From Gordionus sp. m RMFG-2023 (taxonomy: Eukaryota > Nematomorpha > Gordioida > Chordodea > Parachordodidae), in contig NC_088777.1 of assembly GCF_954871325.1 (NCBI RefSeq), positions 41,827,366 through 41,891,365 of the forward strand: a stretch of 64,000 bases of DNA, written 5' to 3'. The notes below the pieces were generated by a model. The model was not told the DNA's origin. It made no database searches and worked only from the letters and a program-made list of their open reading frames with translations. Made by a program: the position numbers and the translations under genes. Below are positions 10,476 to 21,700 of the stretch, one piece after another; the first letter of the stretch is position 1; each line of letters opens with the position of its first letter.

Positions 10476-12809
10476 CTGGTTGTGAAAAATATAAATATAT
10501 ATACAACTAAGTAAATGAGGTTCTATTTTTGTAGAAATTTTTGTAAAAAGAAGTTTATAATGAGTAGGGAAGACCAGGAATCTTATGAACCGAAGGTTCT
10601 TGCTAGCCTTGGTGTTTTCTTTTAGAGTATTCAACTCTAATAGTTAATTTTTTAACCAAATATGTGTACAATATGCATAGGCAGCTATAATTTTTTTCTA
10701 ATTTCAGATCACACAAAATTTTATAACACAATATATGATTTATACCCTCAAAAGTAATTTTTTTAAATGCTGCAATTTATCAAAAATAAAAAACAATAAA
10801 AGTTTAATTATACAATAACTATCTTATACAGAAGATTAAACCCTATTTTATATAAAATTATTATTTATTTGGACAATTAAACTACCATAAAATTTAAATC
10901 TATTGAGTCTTGGACTACTTTTCAGAGGTTCATGCGAGCTTTTTGAGTGCCATTTTAAAATTTGATTTTGCTTATTGAAATTTGAATATGGTAAGAAACT
11001 ATATTAGAAAAAGGAAGCATCATGAATATATATTATGAAAATATGTCCTTCTTCACCATTATGAAGAAAACAGACTTAGGTATGCAAAATTAAATAGATA
11101 TAAATCAATATCAAAAAAACAAGATTTGAAATTGCCTACATAAAGACAAATATTCAAGAATTAGCATGAAACTATATTATACAATTATCTAATAAATGCA
11201 TAATATGTTCATGTGCCTTTGTCCCACTTAAATTTTCTTTTTAAGCACATGGATCTAATTTTAACTTTTATCACAAAATTTCACTAACTTTTTATATTTA
11301 TTTTCCATTATGGTTTATGTTTATCAATAAAGTAATTGTAATTATACATTTTTATATTTTAAAATAATTTATATTTTGCACTTCAAAAGCGCCTCATGGA
11401 AAAGTTCATATTTCCAGAATTAACTCATCCTTTCCCAAAAATATTTTTCGGAAAAATTAATACTGTGTATAATTTTTTAATGAATTATCTTTATGTATAG
11501 CATAAAAGTAAATATTGGAATAAAAATAAGATATTATTTATTCAATATTATCAAAGTAATTTTAATTTTATTCGTTTGCCTAGATTTTAAGAGTCTTATT
11601 TATAAATATCAAACGATGAAAGTTTTTCATTTATTTTTTTGGTATGCTAAACCAATAATGTATAATACTTAGATTTAATATTCATGTATTAAAATGTCTT
11701 TTGAAGCGTCATTGATACAAGTCAGCTGATTGCACGCCATTTTAAGTTCTCATAGAAATTATTTTTTAAAAATGTTTTCATAAAATTTTAACATAATTTT
11801 TTTATATAGGGTGACCAAAATGGCGTGACACCAGACGATTTGTTTCACATTTAAATGAATGAATTGTCAGTTTAAACACGGTAAAATTTAAAAGGATAAA
11901 TATTTTTGATATGGCACAATTAGCATGTATTCGATTCAAATTTCCAATCTTATGTTATGAAGGCTTGGAAATAAATTTGAAAGGATTAACACGCCTGCCC
12001 TGGTTATCGCCACCATTATGATCTTATTGTTAACTATAAAACGATGAAAAACTAAAATAGTATATAAATAAAATGTAATCAAATATTTCAATTTTGTTGA
12101 TTTGATTAAACAATAATTGTGAGTTAAGCTAAATTTAAACTTAAGTAAATATTAAGTTTATTTAGTTGTCAGGCCATGTCCTGGTTTTTCATATTTTTGA
12201 AATTTATTTCAGTTTAGTTCAGGGTAAACAAATAAATTTTGAACTTATGACACTATTTAAGGTTGTACATTAAATAAATATTATCTACCACTTAAATATT
12301 TTTTCGGTAAAAAAAAGTAAATACGAGGTAAATCTGAATAGCCTCTATCTTTTTTAGGCTGTTTAGAGGAAGCTATATAGACGGGTAAACAGATAACTGT
12401 TTAGAGATAAGGATCAAAATTTTATTAATTTAGTCAGTTAGAAGAAAAGTAGTTTAGTATTCGCAAAAATGCTCAAATTTATTGATCTCTTACGACTATT
12501 ATTGGCCAAATGGAGTGCCAGATAGCAGGGCAGGTTCCAAAATAAAATCCTGGATGCACACTGTTTATGAGGTTAAATAAAATAAAAATTATCAGTTGCT
12601 TCTATTCCCAGACAAATTATAATTTTTAAAAAAATACGAAAACACCATTTTCTATTTTATTATTTTTTTTTGAAATATTATTTATACCTGGTTTAGTCCT
12701 ATTAAGAAAAATTAAACCCGAGCCCAGCTCGATAATTAAAAAATGTTTATGTCCAACTTTCTGTTAAAGACATTATTTTAGACAAAAATAAAAATTATTT
12801 TAAAAATAT

Positions 12810-12948
12810 ATGTTTAAGGCTCAAACAAATTTTGAAAAGGTAAGCGACACTCAAATTTTATTTAATATAACTGATGCAAGTACTATAAATCATATTGTTG
12901 TCTTTTTAACTGGAGAGATTGCATTTCCTGAAAATATGGGAGGGTCTG
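12810..12948 (+). CDS. Hikeshi: Hikeshi exon 1 (start uncertain)
   Basis: From ATG at 12810 to TCTG|GTAAGT. Encodes the first strands of the Hikeshi fold up to ENMGGS. If the AG at 12817-12818 is an acceptor, the coding part begins at 12819 and a further exon lies upstream. Confidence 0.85.
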
Positions 12949-13613
12949 GTAAGTATTAGATATATTTTATTTGTATATATTTAACTTATATTTATTTTTA
13001 GTTTTTTTCCATGTATCCCAGGACAGTTTAGAACCAAATTTGCAATGGAAATATATTGGTTATTTATCAAATGAAAAGCCAAGTGCAATATTTAAAATAT
13101 CCGATAAATGTAAATTTTATAGTTTTATTTTTTAAAAATATTTCTGAATCTTAAATTAGCTAATAATTTTATTATGTAGCCAAAATTACAAGTTCATTTA
13201 CATCATCTTTACCACAACACAAACCAGCTCAAGTAGGTATTTCCATAGACTCACTGACCAATATTCTTAGTCTAGAGCAACTGCACCATCCTCAGATAAA
13301 TAATTCTGCAATTATGCAACTTAGTCAAAATCACACACCAAACAATGATGAAAAAGTGGAATATTGTGTAAAAATGTTACAAAATTTTTATCACTATGCC
13401 TCATCTTTTGCTGCAAGTGGTGAAAGTATAAAAAATGCATTATCACTTCAAACATTTGACCCCCAAAACACTGATAATTTGAATATTGCTACAATTAGTA
13501 AAGATGGTAGATCTACCTATTTTCCTACATCCGCATTGGAACAATGGTACAAAAATTTTATGAACAAAATCAAAATTAATCCAAATTTTTGGAAGTCTAT
13601 ATCCAATGATTAA
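12810..13613 (+). CDS. Hikeshi: Hikeshi/OPI10 family protein (Hsp70 nuclear import), three exons, complete
   Basis: Hikeshi carries Hsp70 into the nucleus during heat stress and binds FG nucleoporins; the yeast relative is Opi10. Exons are 12810-12948, 13002-13109 and 13180-13613, with introns of 53 and 70 bp. The joined frame is 226 codons plus TAA. N-terminal domain: INHIVVFLTGEIAFPENMGG, then LQWKYIGYLSNEKPSAIFKIS. C-terminal part: AQVGISID, MLQNFYHYASSFAAS and the end WYKNFMNKIKINPNFWKS, all in family order. The human protein has 197 residues; the extra length is in the middle of exon 3. The chosen ATG gives MFKAQTNFEKV, several residues shorter than the usual MFG...GRLVQT start. AAG|GCT just after it could instead be a splice acceptor for an upstream first exon. 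An AATAAA follows the stop by 13 bp. Neighbours: Pgd diverges upstream, a hAT element lies downstream. Confidence 0.93.
13002..13109 (+). CDS. Hikeshi: Hikeshi exon 2
   Basis: 108 nt between TTTTTAG and AAAT|GTAAAT. Encodes VFFHVSQDS through SNEKPSAIFKISDK, with the conserved Trp of LQWKYIGY. Confidence 0.93.
13180..13613 (+). CDS. Hikeshi: Hikeshi exon 3
   Basis: Acceptor ATGTAG; the first two bases complete a Ser codon. Runs to TAA at 13611-13613 and encodes the linker and the helical C-terminal domain. Confidence 0.94.
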
Positions 13614-13626
13614 ATTATATAATCTA

Positions 13627-13632
13627 AATAAA
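13627..13632 (+). promoter_or_regulatory. Polyadenylation signal AATAAA of the Hikeshi gene
   Basis: AATAAA 13 bp after the stop codon, followed by GTGACAAC and then T/G-rich sequence. In such AT-rich DNA the hexamer alone is weak evidence; the position makes it plausible. Confidence 0.6.
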
Positions 13633-13706
13633 GTGACAACACAAAATCTATAATTGTATCTTATAATGTGATTTGTTGTTAAATAAATTACTCAATATGT
13701 GTAATT

Positions 13707-13870
13707 ATTGGTGTTGTTAAAATTTACTTTTGAAACTTAACTAGTTATAGTTACATTCATGAAAAGGTAACTAATCACAATCTAGTTACATATTTTTATA
13801 TGTAACTAGTTATACAGTTCTATTTCAAAAGTAACTAATTACATTATGAGTTACTTTATAAATCATTTAT
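13707..13870. repeat. Repeat built of GTAACTAGTTAC-like words
   Basis: AACTAGTTA, GTAACTA, TAACTAGTTA and AGTTACTTT recur in both orientations within 160 bp. Similar words occur near 1755-1850, 20650 and 37325. No ends or TSD could be set. Confidence 0.4.
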
Positions 13871-14500
13871 AACGCATCATTTTTTTAAATATTTTATATA
13901 GAAAAAATCACGATTTACAAATCTTAATCAATTGTATTTAAAAAGATAAATACAATTTATATAAAAATATGATTGCATTGAAAAAAAAATTCGGAGAATA
14001 GAATATATTTATCAGGGATGTAAACCCGAACCCGTAACCTGAACCCTCGTATTTTAGCTGTACCCGAACCCCGACCCTTTTTAAAAGTGTAGGGTCTAAG
14101 GTTTCTAGGTGTCATAAAAAAAATTCAAAAATAAAAAATTATATAAATTTTTTAAATTTAATCACTTTTTTTCGTGGAATCATTTATTTTATCTTCACGT
14201 TTTTCTTTCAATTTTTTTCCTGGATTTTCATTTTATTTAGAGATTGATATCATAAATTATTTTGTAGGTAATAATATTGGCTCTACAATTGTCTATTAAT
14301 GATTGCCTAAAAAATAATCACTTTAAAACTATTGATAAAGCAAGGTGTGTTGCAAAATATTTAAGAACTCCCACAATTGTAAGAATATTAAAATCAATGA
14401 AATGGTCAATGATAATATTAGATTGCACAACACGTTGATCCTCAATTTATTTGATGTTAGAACGATAAAAAGTTTGAAAGATTTTTGTAATGATTTTATT

Positions 14501-14742
14501 CAGAGACCTGCCGGGCCGGACCATATTTTAATTTTTTTAAATTTCTCCGGGCTGGGCCGTATATTTTAAAACCAAATATTTGAAATCGCCATTAGCTGTA
14601 AAAATCAAAAATAAATAAAATATATTTTAAAAAAATCCAGGCCGGGTCTGAAAATTTTTTTAAAAAATAAACCCGGGCCGGAAAAAATTGTTGAAAAAGA
14701 ATCCGGGCCGAGCCGTACAAATGGTACCCCTGTAGGTCACTG
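14501..14742. mobile_element. hAT-type MITE with CCGGGCC words inserted in the transposase gene, perfect 8-bp TSD
   Basis: Starts CAGAGACCTGCC and ends GTAGGTCACTG (inverted). ATTTTATT flanks it at 14493-14500 and 14743-14750. The 242-bp interior alternates CCGGGCC-type words with A/T runs and holds AAATCGCCATTAGCT, shared with copies at 39488-39773 and 31588-31760. Removing it rejoins hAT transposase sequence, so it came after the outer element. Confidence 0.87.
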
Positions 14743-15157
14743 ATTTTATTATAGGAGCATGTGAAGTCATTTTGTCGGAAGATGATTGGTGCCAAATAAA
14801 GGGCCTTACTAGTGTATTAGTTACTTTAAAAGTAACAACATTAAGATTACAATCTGAACAATTATGTTTACCTGATTTTTATGGCATATGGATTCGATGC
14901 CGATTAGATTTAGAAAGATTTACTAGTCTTTATCATATGGAATATTAGAAAACATGAAAATTCGAGAGCAACAATATTTGCAAAATAGTGTTGTATATGC
15001 CTCTATGTATTTAGACCCTTGATATCAAGTTTTATTGAGTATTAAGCAAAAACAAATGGCTAAAGACCATCTTAAGGATTTATGGCACACGAAAAACTCC
15101 ATTATTTATAATATATTGAATGCTACGACTCAGTGACGAGGCGTCAAGTTTACTACT

Positions 15158-17457
15158 AGGGAAGCAATCAAAAAAATTTTTTATTTTATTTATTAGTCAA
15201 ACCATAAAAAATTAAGATTTATAAATAAGTGGAATTCGTCTTTGTTTTTGAGTAAAATGATCAAGTACTGAATTATAAAAGTTATTACTAGATTTTAAAT
15301 TTTTCAATAATTTTTTTTCAATAGAAATCGAAGCTAGATTCGATAATCGATTTTGACTCATTCTGTTTCTACAATAAGATTTGATTATTTTTAAAGATGA
15401 AAACCCCCGTTCTGCACTTGCTGTTGTTGCAGCCAAAGTTAAAATGAATTTGCATAATTTAAAAAACTCTTTAAAACTTTTCATCAAATCGGTATTAATT
15501 AAAAATTCAAGTATTTCATAAACATTTTTTCTCTTTCTAAATTCATCGTCACGAAACACTACCTTTAATTCGGTTTCCAGCTTGTGTAAGTCGAAAAATT
15601 GAGAATAAGTGTCATTTAAATTGTCTAATAAATATTTTGGGAAATTTTGATTAAATATTTGAAATTTACTAATATCTAACAATTCGACGAATTTGATATT
15701 TTTTAATGTATCAAACCGAAAATCAATTTCATTGATTATAGTATCTATTATTTTAATTATCAAATTTTTATAAAATTCTCTTGTATTAGGCAATCCGGAT
15801 CTATTACGTTTTTTATCTAAATTGTCTTCAATATTTTCCTTTACATTTAAATTTCTCCAAAAAACATCAGTTTTCTATGTTAGATTTAACTGAATTTCTG
15901 AAATCGTTAATACTTTTAAGACAATATGATACATCGTTAATTTTAGTTTGAAGTATATCAAATAATAAATCAGATTCTGGAAATTCTTGAAAAAAATATA
16001 ACAAAATTAGAAAATTTGAATCATTTAATATATTTAAATACCCACGAGATGTTATTAGAACATCATTATCCCAAACAATATCAGATTCTTTATCAATCAT
16101 ACTTTCAAAAAAAACGACTAGATCCTTCAAATAATTTATAACTGTTTGAACCAGCTGACCATTGTATTCCCATCTTGTTGGGGCTACTCGTGGTAATCTT
16201 TTTTTAATCAAATTCTGCTGTACGCTTAGATGATGTACTAAAAAAACTGGCTAAACCAGATAAAGTTGCAAAAAAACCTTACATTCTTTAATTTTGCTGC
16301 AAGATTTTGATAATATAAGATTTAACTTGTGGGCAAAACAATGAATATAAAGTGCAGAAGGATTGACGTCTCTAATTTTTGCTTGCAGTCCATGTGAATC
16401 ACCTGACATAACAGCTGCGCCATCGTAACTTTGACCTATCAATTTTTTCATAATTTTCTTTTTCAAAAATTTAATGACAAATTTTGATAAAGAATTAGCA
16501 TCACGATGCATTGTAACATCAAAGAATTCAATAAATCTTTCATATAATGTCCCGTTATTTAAAACATATCGAAGAACTACAGCCAGTTGGGATTTATTAT
16601 TTATATCTGTTTCATCTAATATTATTGTTATAAATTCCGTTTCTTCCAATTCATCTAATATTTTTTGGTGTAAGACATATGAAATGGAATTAATTAAATC
16701 ATTTTGGATATCACTTGATAGTCCAATAAAAGTTGTACTATTTTCTAAATGATGTTTTAATAGCAAATTTTCTTCCGCGAGCAAATAAATTAATTCAATA
16801 TAATTTCCTCTATTTACTGAATTAGGTGATTCATCATCACCACGGAATGCGAGCTGCTGAACTCCAAGAAAACATAGAATTGATTAAAATTTTCAATATT
16901 TCTCTATTTGATTTAACTTTCGAATTATGCTGTTCGATTGATATTTTGCGCATCGAATCTATCATATTTTCAATACGAATTTCGCCAAATGTTTTTAATT
17001 GAATCATCGACTGCAAATGAGCTGTTGATTCTTCATGTCATTTAACTGCCTTTGAAAAATTATTCATATCCAAAAATCCTCTATCATTCCAAACATATTT
17101 TTCCTTTGGGAATAATAAGCATGACCAACAATATAGAGAATTAAAAAATTCACATCCAGTGAGCCATTCATATTTATCATATTTATCGATAGAAAAATTA
17201 CGAATGCAAGATTTTATTTCTTTTTTTGAATTTCTTAAAATTGGCTTTGGTCTTCCTTTTTCAATAATTAATTTTTTGGTATCAAAATTTCTTGAGCTAA
17301 ATGATAATATTAATAAATTTTCAATAACACAATTACAATTATTAAACATTAATTTATAGAAAAAAAATTTTTTTTAAAAAAAGTAAGAAAAAAAATTTAA
17401 TATAAAAAATTTCTTTTTCTTTTATAAAAGAATAAGCAATTTTTTATTTGCTTCCCC
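15158..17457 (-). mobile_element. TTF-zinc-finger hAT transposon nested in the outer hAT
   Basis: A minus-strand transposase body of about 2.1 kb sits between a left end AGGGAAGCAATC near 15159 and inverted right-end candidates GATTTGCTTCCC. The right end is unsure: GCTTCCCC at 17457, GCTTCCCT at 17551 and GCTTCCA at 17663 are three tandem versions of the same TTTGCTTCC motif, each next to an AATAAGCAAT. No 8-bp TSD fits any of them exactly. The outer transposase gene resumes by about 17960, so the insertion ends before that. The 17670-17890 stretch is made of AATAGTAAATTTTTTA-type repeats. Confidence 0.78.
15212..17349 (-). pseudogene. hAT transposase with TTF-type zinc finger, nearly full length but broken
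   Basis: Domains in order on the minus strand: TTF-type zinc finger (WLTGCEFFNSLYCWSCLLFP, 17349-17038); a linker NREILKILINSM; the catalytic core with IILDETDINNKSQLAVVLRY (first Asp), GQSYDGAAVMSG (second Asp) and YIHCFAHKLNLIL (CxxH) at 16784-16251; RVAPTRWEYN (16195); and the C-terminal dimerisation domain TASAERGFSSLKIIKSY with NRLSNLASISIEK (15212-15793). About one stop (17038) and three frameshifts (near 16860, 16265 and 15865) separate these blocks. Total about 710 codons, the usual length for this group. Conserved catalytic residues suggest recent death. It is unrelated in sequence to the Ac-like gene it interrupts. Confidence 0.86.
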
Positions 17458-18608
17458 AATGCTTATTTTTTAATCGTAAAATTAAACAATATCATAACAT
17501 GATTTTCTATTTATTTATTGAAAAAATAAGCAATATTAGATTTGCTTCCCTCTTGTATATTTTTTTTAACGTAAAAAAAAAATTACACCAAAAAAATATC
17601 GTATGAATCATGATTTATTAGTATATTTATTATAGGAAAATAAGCAATATTAAATTTGCTTCCATCATTTTTTAACATAGTAAATATAATAGTAAATTTT
17701 TTTACGTAGTAAAAATAATAGTAAATTTGAACGTAGTAAAAATAATAGTAAATTTTTTAACGTAAATTTTTTATCGTAGTAAAATATTATAAATCTTTTT
17801 AACGTTATAAAAAATATATTAATTATTTTAAGGAAGTAATTTTATTTTTTTTTAGCATAGTATAAAGATTATATTAAGTTTATCTAAGAATTTTGTAAGG
17901 ACGCTTCGTCCATGGTACGACTATACCTACTTGTTGTAGTGATGATAGTGATAATATAAGAAACATTGATGATCTTGAGATTTTACTTTTAGATAGAGAA
18001 AAAAAAATCAAATTATCATCAGATAGAAAGGAGGATCAAAAAAATGCCTATTGCATATTTAATAGAAAAAATCTAAGAAGCTAAGAGGATAAATAAGGAT
18101 ACAAATATTTTAGAATTCTGGGAAGAAAATTCTTCAATATATCCAGATATTGAATATCTTGTCTAGAATCATCATGGCTGTACCGCCATACAAGTACAAT
18201 AAATTTATTATTATAAAGATAACTATCTTAGGTAACCGTAGAACGTAGTTTTTCATCTTTGAAAATTATATTGTCTAATTTACGTAGAAATCTCAAGGAT
18301 GATATTTTAGAAGATATTATGAATGTGCGATTGAGTAAAACATTTAAAACATAAATTATTTCATTTTTAAATTTTTTATTTGTAAATTATGAATATGATA
18401 TTGAAGTATAATAATAAATGAATGAAAAAAGTCTTGTTTTGAGTCATTTATTATGTTCCCTAAACCCGAATCCGGACCCTTTTTAAATTTTATTACTATA
18501 CCCAAACCTGACCCTTTTTTTGTCGAAGGGTTCACATCCCTGATATTTATACCTAAATAAAATATCAGAATTTCATATATATGTGCAATGATTATTTTTA
18601 TAAAAATT

Positions 18609-18760
18609 CTATAAATTTTTATTTGCCTTTAATAATAAACGGTTTAAAAAATTTTTGTCTATAGGACGCGCTTGCTTCTCTATAAAAATAAACCTCCCTA
18701 GAGTGAGAAAACGTTCTACGGGAGCATTTGGTGTGAGGACAACATTATATTTAATAATAA
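18609..18760 (-). pseudogene. C-terminal fragment of a third hAT transposase
   Basis: Minus strand reads LTPNAPVERFLTLGRFIF, then RPIDKNFLNRLLLKANKNL and a stop. This is the hAT dimerisation motif (usual form APVERLFS.GG......R..L....FE.L..LKAN). A weak upstream continuation (ELIKKKLNYYLLLNIM) reaches about 18830. It is just outside the outer hAT, so it is a separate older remnant. Confidence 0.62.
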
Positions 18761-19129
18761 GTAATAATTTAATTTCTTTTTAATTAGTTCAGATGGCCCA
18801 GATTTATTTTGTGAATTCCACAAAGGTTGACATATATGGCAATGTTAAATGTTTTCTTATAATTATAATTATAAAAATATTTTGTTGGCACAAGAACATC
18901 ACCATTCCCTGGGAAGGTAGTCAAAGTAATTTTAATTAAGTTTTATTTTTAATTGATAATTCTATATAATATTTCGTCAAGCAAAAATTGTTACATGTAT
19001 ATCTAACTAAAATTTAATACATTATTTAAGATATATTATATGAAAATAATCTTACAGAGATGTGTTCCCATAGCTTGACTGTGGGTGACTTAGATGCTGA
19101 AATATACCTTTATATTGGAAGGTATAGAG

Positions 19130-19304
19130 TGTTACCAAACGGCACGATTTGCTACGGCTCGATTAAGATTTTAACCAAAATAACGAAATTTTCCAAATAG
19201 AGGTCTAAACTTTTCTGGACATCTATGAGCAAAATATTCAGGCTATTATTTTGGCTAAAATCTTAATCGGACCTTTTTTTAAAAATCGAGCCGTTTAACA
19301 ATAC
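19130..19304. mobile_element. Short inverted-terminal element, ATCGAGCCGTTTAAC family, copy 1
   Basis: Left end GTTACCAAACGGC and right end ATCGAGCCGTTTAACAAT are inverse copies. The interior has AAATAGAGGTCTAAACTTTTCTGGACAT-like sequence also found at 54217-54404. Non-coding, about 175 bp; no clear TSD. Confidence 0.6.
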
Positions 19305-19534
19305 AACATAGGAAACACTTAACTCTAATATTGCCTGTACTACCAGTCCTCTCTACGTGAAATCCAAAATACCTTTTGAAGCTTGGTTAATGTATTTTAA
19401 AATCTAAGTCTGTTGTTTTGGTAATAGTTTTAGAAAGGGATGGTATAATTTTTATTTCATTATTCTGAGTCATTTGAATGTCATCCTCATTAGATGACGA
19501 ATCTATGTCAGAATTCATATTAAATTCTGTGCAT

Positions 19535-19665
19535 AGGCGTAGCCAGGAGGAACAAGGGAAATCTCACCTTCGGTAATTTTTCTATACATTAAATATCATT
19601 TTAAGCTAATAGAAATCAGGGACGAGAACCCAAACCCTGAACCCGAATTGATTACTAGTACAACA
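19535..19665. repeat. Two adjacent hAT-type element ends
   Basis: CATAGGCGTAGCCAGGAGG at about 19541 is the same terminus as the element at 44330. At 19619 CAGGGACGAGAACCC with CCCAAACCCTGAACCCG resembles the end of the outer hAT at 14013. Neither has a visible partner end close by. Confidence 0.5.
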
Positions 19666-20189
19666 TTTGGCTCTAATTTATTTTAAATGTTGATGTTTTA
19701 ATCGAATTGTTATGTTTAATAAAAAAATGATTTATAAATATTGGTGTTCGAATTTTCTTTGTCCAACTTTGAATGTGCATAACTTTGGATCCTGTCAATA
19801 GATTTTAATGAGATTTTCATAAGACATTGATAATTTATCCCTCTCTCAATTTCTAAATATTTTATTGAATTATATTTAGAATTGATTGATTTATAGATAA
19901 AACAAAAAGGTATCAGTTCGATTGGAACTATATATTATTGACGTTCTAAATGTTTCTAAAATAATAACATCAAATTCGACACTTTATTGTTAGCTTAAGC
20001 ATCATTATATACAGAAAATGTTTAGAAAATATATTTTTAAACATTTAAATATCGGTCATTCAAAAAAAAGTTTCCTTAGTCTAAAAAGGATATCGGCAGA
20101 AATAAGGATACAAATTACTGAAAATATAATGAATTCTAGATATTAGGTTGTTGCTAGAAGCCTCTCAGCACCGTTCATGAATGATTACA

Positions 20190-20510
20190 AAGTAAGCTAG
20201 TAAAAATTTCCCCCCTACACCCCCTCCCCCTTCTTTCCCCAAAGAATTTAGACAATATATCATTATAAGGAAGAATTTGAAAGAAAGAAAAATTAGTAAA
20301 AGTCTAACTTTTTAAAATAACGACTATAATTCAAATTCTAAAAAAAAAGGATTTTAATAGAAAAAAATATAAAAACACAAAATTATATTAAAAAAATATA
20401 ATATAGCCAAAAGCCTACAATAAGTGGATCTTTATATTTCTAATAAAATTTATGGGATGATAATTCACCTAATAGTGCCCTTCTCCTAGCAAAATCCTGA
20501 CGCCAGTGTC
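20190..20510. repeat. Dispersed repeat with a CGCCAGTG end, partner of 7066-7400
   Basis: Right end AAAATCCTGACGCCAGTG is hAT-like. The left side is a C-rich run (CCCCCCTACACCCCCTCCCCC). It shares a long inverse match with 7066-7400. No TSD was identified. Confidence 0.5.
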
Positions 20511-20654
20511 CGATAGAAAATTTTTGTAATCAGTCGATTCATTGCTCCTATAGACCTGTTTCTTTTAGGAAATTTCTTCAAAAACATTTGGCTTCATAAT
20601 GTTTTCTTGTCTTAATATTTTAACTAAACTCAAATCATCTTTACTGGTAACTAG

Positions 20655-21700
20655 TGCTGTAAACATTTCCAAAAAAATCGAACACTGCAACGTTCATCGA
20701 CAAAAATTGAACGCGTTCACATTCAACGTTCACCTACAAAAATAGGTTCACGTTCGTTCAAAACTTTAAGAATAATTTTTTTTCATTTCATTTAATATAA
20801 ATAAATACCATATATTTTTTAACACAATATATTGCCCATGTTTAAAAATAATAAATATTTTTATTAATTAAAAAAAATATCTCTTATTAATTTTAATATA
20901 TCATATAAAATGTAATAATTCATAAAATATAAAAATTTATAATACTTAAAATTGTGATCTACTAATGAAAAACTTTTGGCAAAGACTTAAAAATTATGTA
21001 GAAATTTCAAATAATCTCATTAAAAATAAATAAATTCTAAAAAATATTAACTATTTTATATCTATGTATATAATGTTTAATATTTTTTACTTTAAGTCCT
21101 TAATAATAATCAAAATAATTTCATAAGCCGATGAGATTCAACATTTTAAAAAAAATTATTAACGATACTTTATTATATTAAATATTAAATATTATAATCA
21201 ATTATCTCTTTAAATTAGAACTTGAAAATTTTGAAACTGATATTATATCTTTTGGACATATTTTATATTTGGTAACGATAAAATTAGTTTATTGTGTATA
21301 TGATGTTACTATTATTTCTTATATTTGATTGTAATATTAATTCAGAATCAGATGATGATGATGAAATAACAATATCCAAAACTACACTATAGGACAGAAA
21401 TAGTGACTGGTTAAAATTTTATAATGTGACATAGGAAACAGCTGATTAAAAAATAATTCTTTTTTATTAAAAAATAGAACTAATATTAAATTAATATTTT
21501 TTATTTTCAAACGAATAAAAATAAGTAAATTTTCTAAAATTGAACGAACGTAATCTAACACGTTCAACAAAAAAAAGGAACGCATTCAAGTTCAAAGTTC
21601 GTCAAAAATAAAAGGAATGTCATTCATTATTTAAAAAAAAAAAACTTCGTTCACTATTTTTCAAAAAAACGAACTTCGTTCATGGAACATTGCTGGAAAC
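20655..21700. repeat. Roughly 1-kb element bounded by GAACGTTC-type words
   Basis: GAACGTTC, GAACG and CGTTCA words are dense at 20685-20765 and again, mostly inverse, at 21540-21690. The 750 bp between is plain AT-rich sequence with no supported gene. Candidate ends TAGTGCTGTAAACA (20653) and TGGAACATTGCTGG (21700) are weakly inverted. The layout resembles the CCGGGCC-word MITEs, with a different word. Confidence 0.5.

Larger units (their letters stand above)
7895..12809. other. Intergenic region between Pgd and the Hikeshi gene
   Basis: The two genes point away from each other, so both promoters should lie here, but no clear TATA or initiator context could be picked out of the AT-rich background. 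It holds the hairpin at 8160-8560, a MITE interior piece at 9430-9520, a hAT transposase fragment at 9829-10290 and poly-G repeat pieces at 10370-10475. The motif GCTGTTTAGAGGAAGCTATAT near 12360 recurs in altered form near 40745. The rest shows nothing I can name. Confidence 0.6.
14240..18355 (+). pseudogene. Ac-like hAT transposase, split and decayed
   Basis: Pieces on the plus strand in order: LALQLSINDCLKNNHFK and VAKYLRTPTIVRILKSMK (about 14280-14405); after the inserted MITE, EVILSEDDWCQIKGL, LPDFYGIWIRCRLDLERF, QYLQNSVVYASMYLDP and KQKQMAKDHLKDLWHT (14760-15095); after the inserted hAT, ILEFWEENSSIYPDIEYL (near 18107) and the dimerisation helix FSSLKIILSNLRRNLKDD followed by ILEDIMNVRL (18255-18335). 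In the family this helix follows AVPP..SVERAFSALK. Stops interrupt it, for example after YLDP where an Arg is normal. The N-terminal BED finger was not recognised. It is the host element's own gene, now dead. Confidence 0.82.
14013..18542 (+). mobile_element. Ac-like hAT transposon (4.5 kb with nested insertions), perfect 8-bp TSD
   Basis: Begins CAGGGATGTAAACCC and ends with the inverse GGGTTCACATCCCTG. The 8-mer ATATTTAT flanks both sides (14005-14012 and 18543-18550). Both ends carry iterated CCCGAACCC/CCCGACCC words (14025-14080 and 18465-18535). Between them lies a plus-strand hAT transposase gene, split by a MITE (14501-14742) and by a second hAT on the opposite strand (about 15158-17457). 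Without these the element would be roughly 2 kb, probably itself deleted. Another end of this type, CAGGGACGAGAACCC, is at 19619. Confidence 0.88.

Noticed and set aside
10303-10634. Two minus-strand ORFs with poly-proline
   Set aside because: They are the translation of G-runs in a repeat fragment.
16474-16752. Plus-strand ORF of 92 codons
   Set aside because: Shadow of the minus-strand hAT transposase catalytic core.
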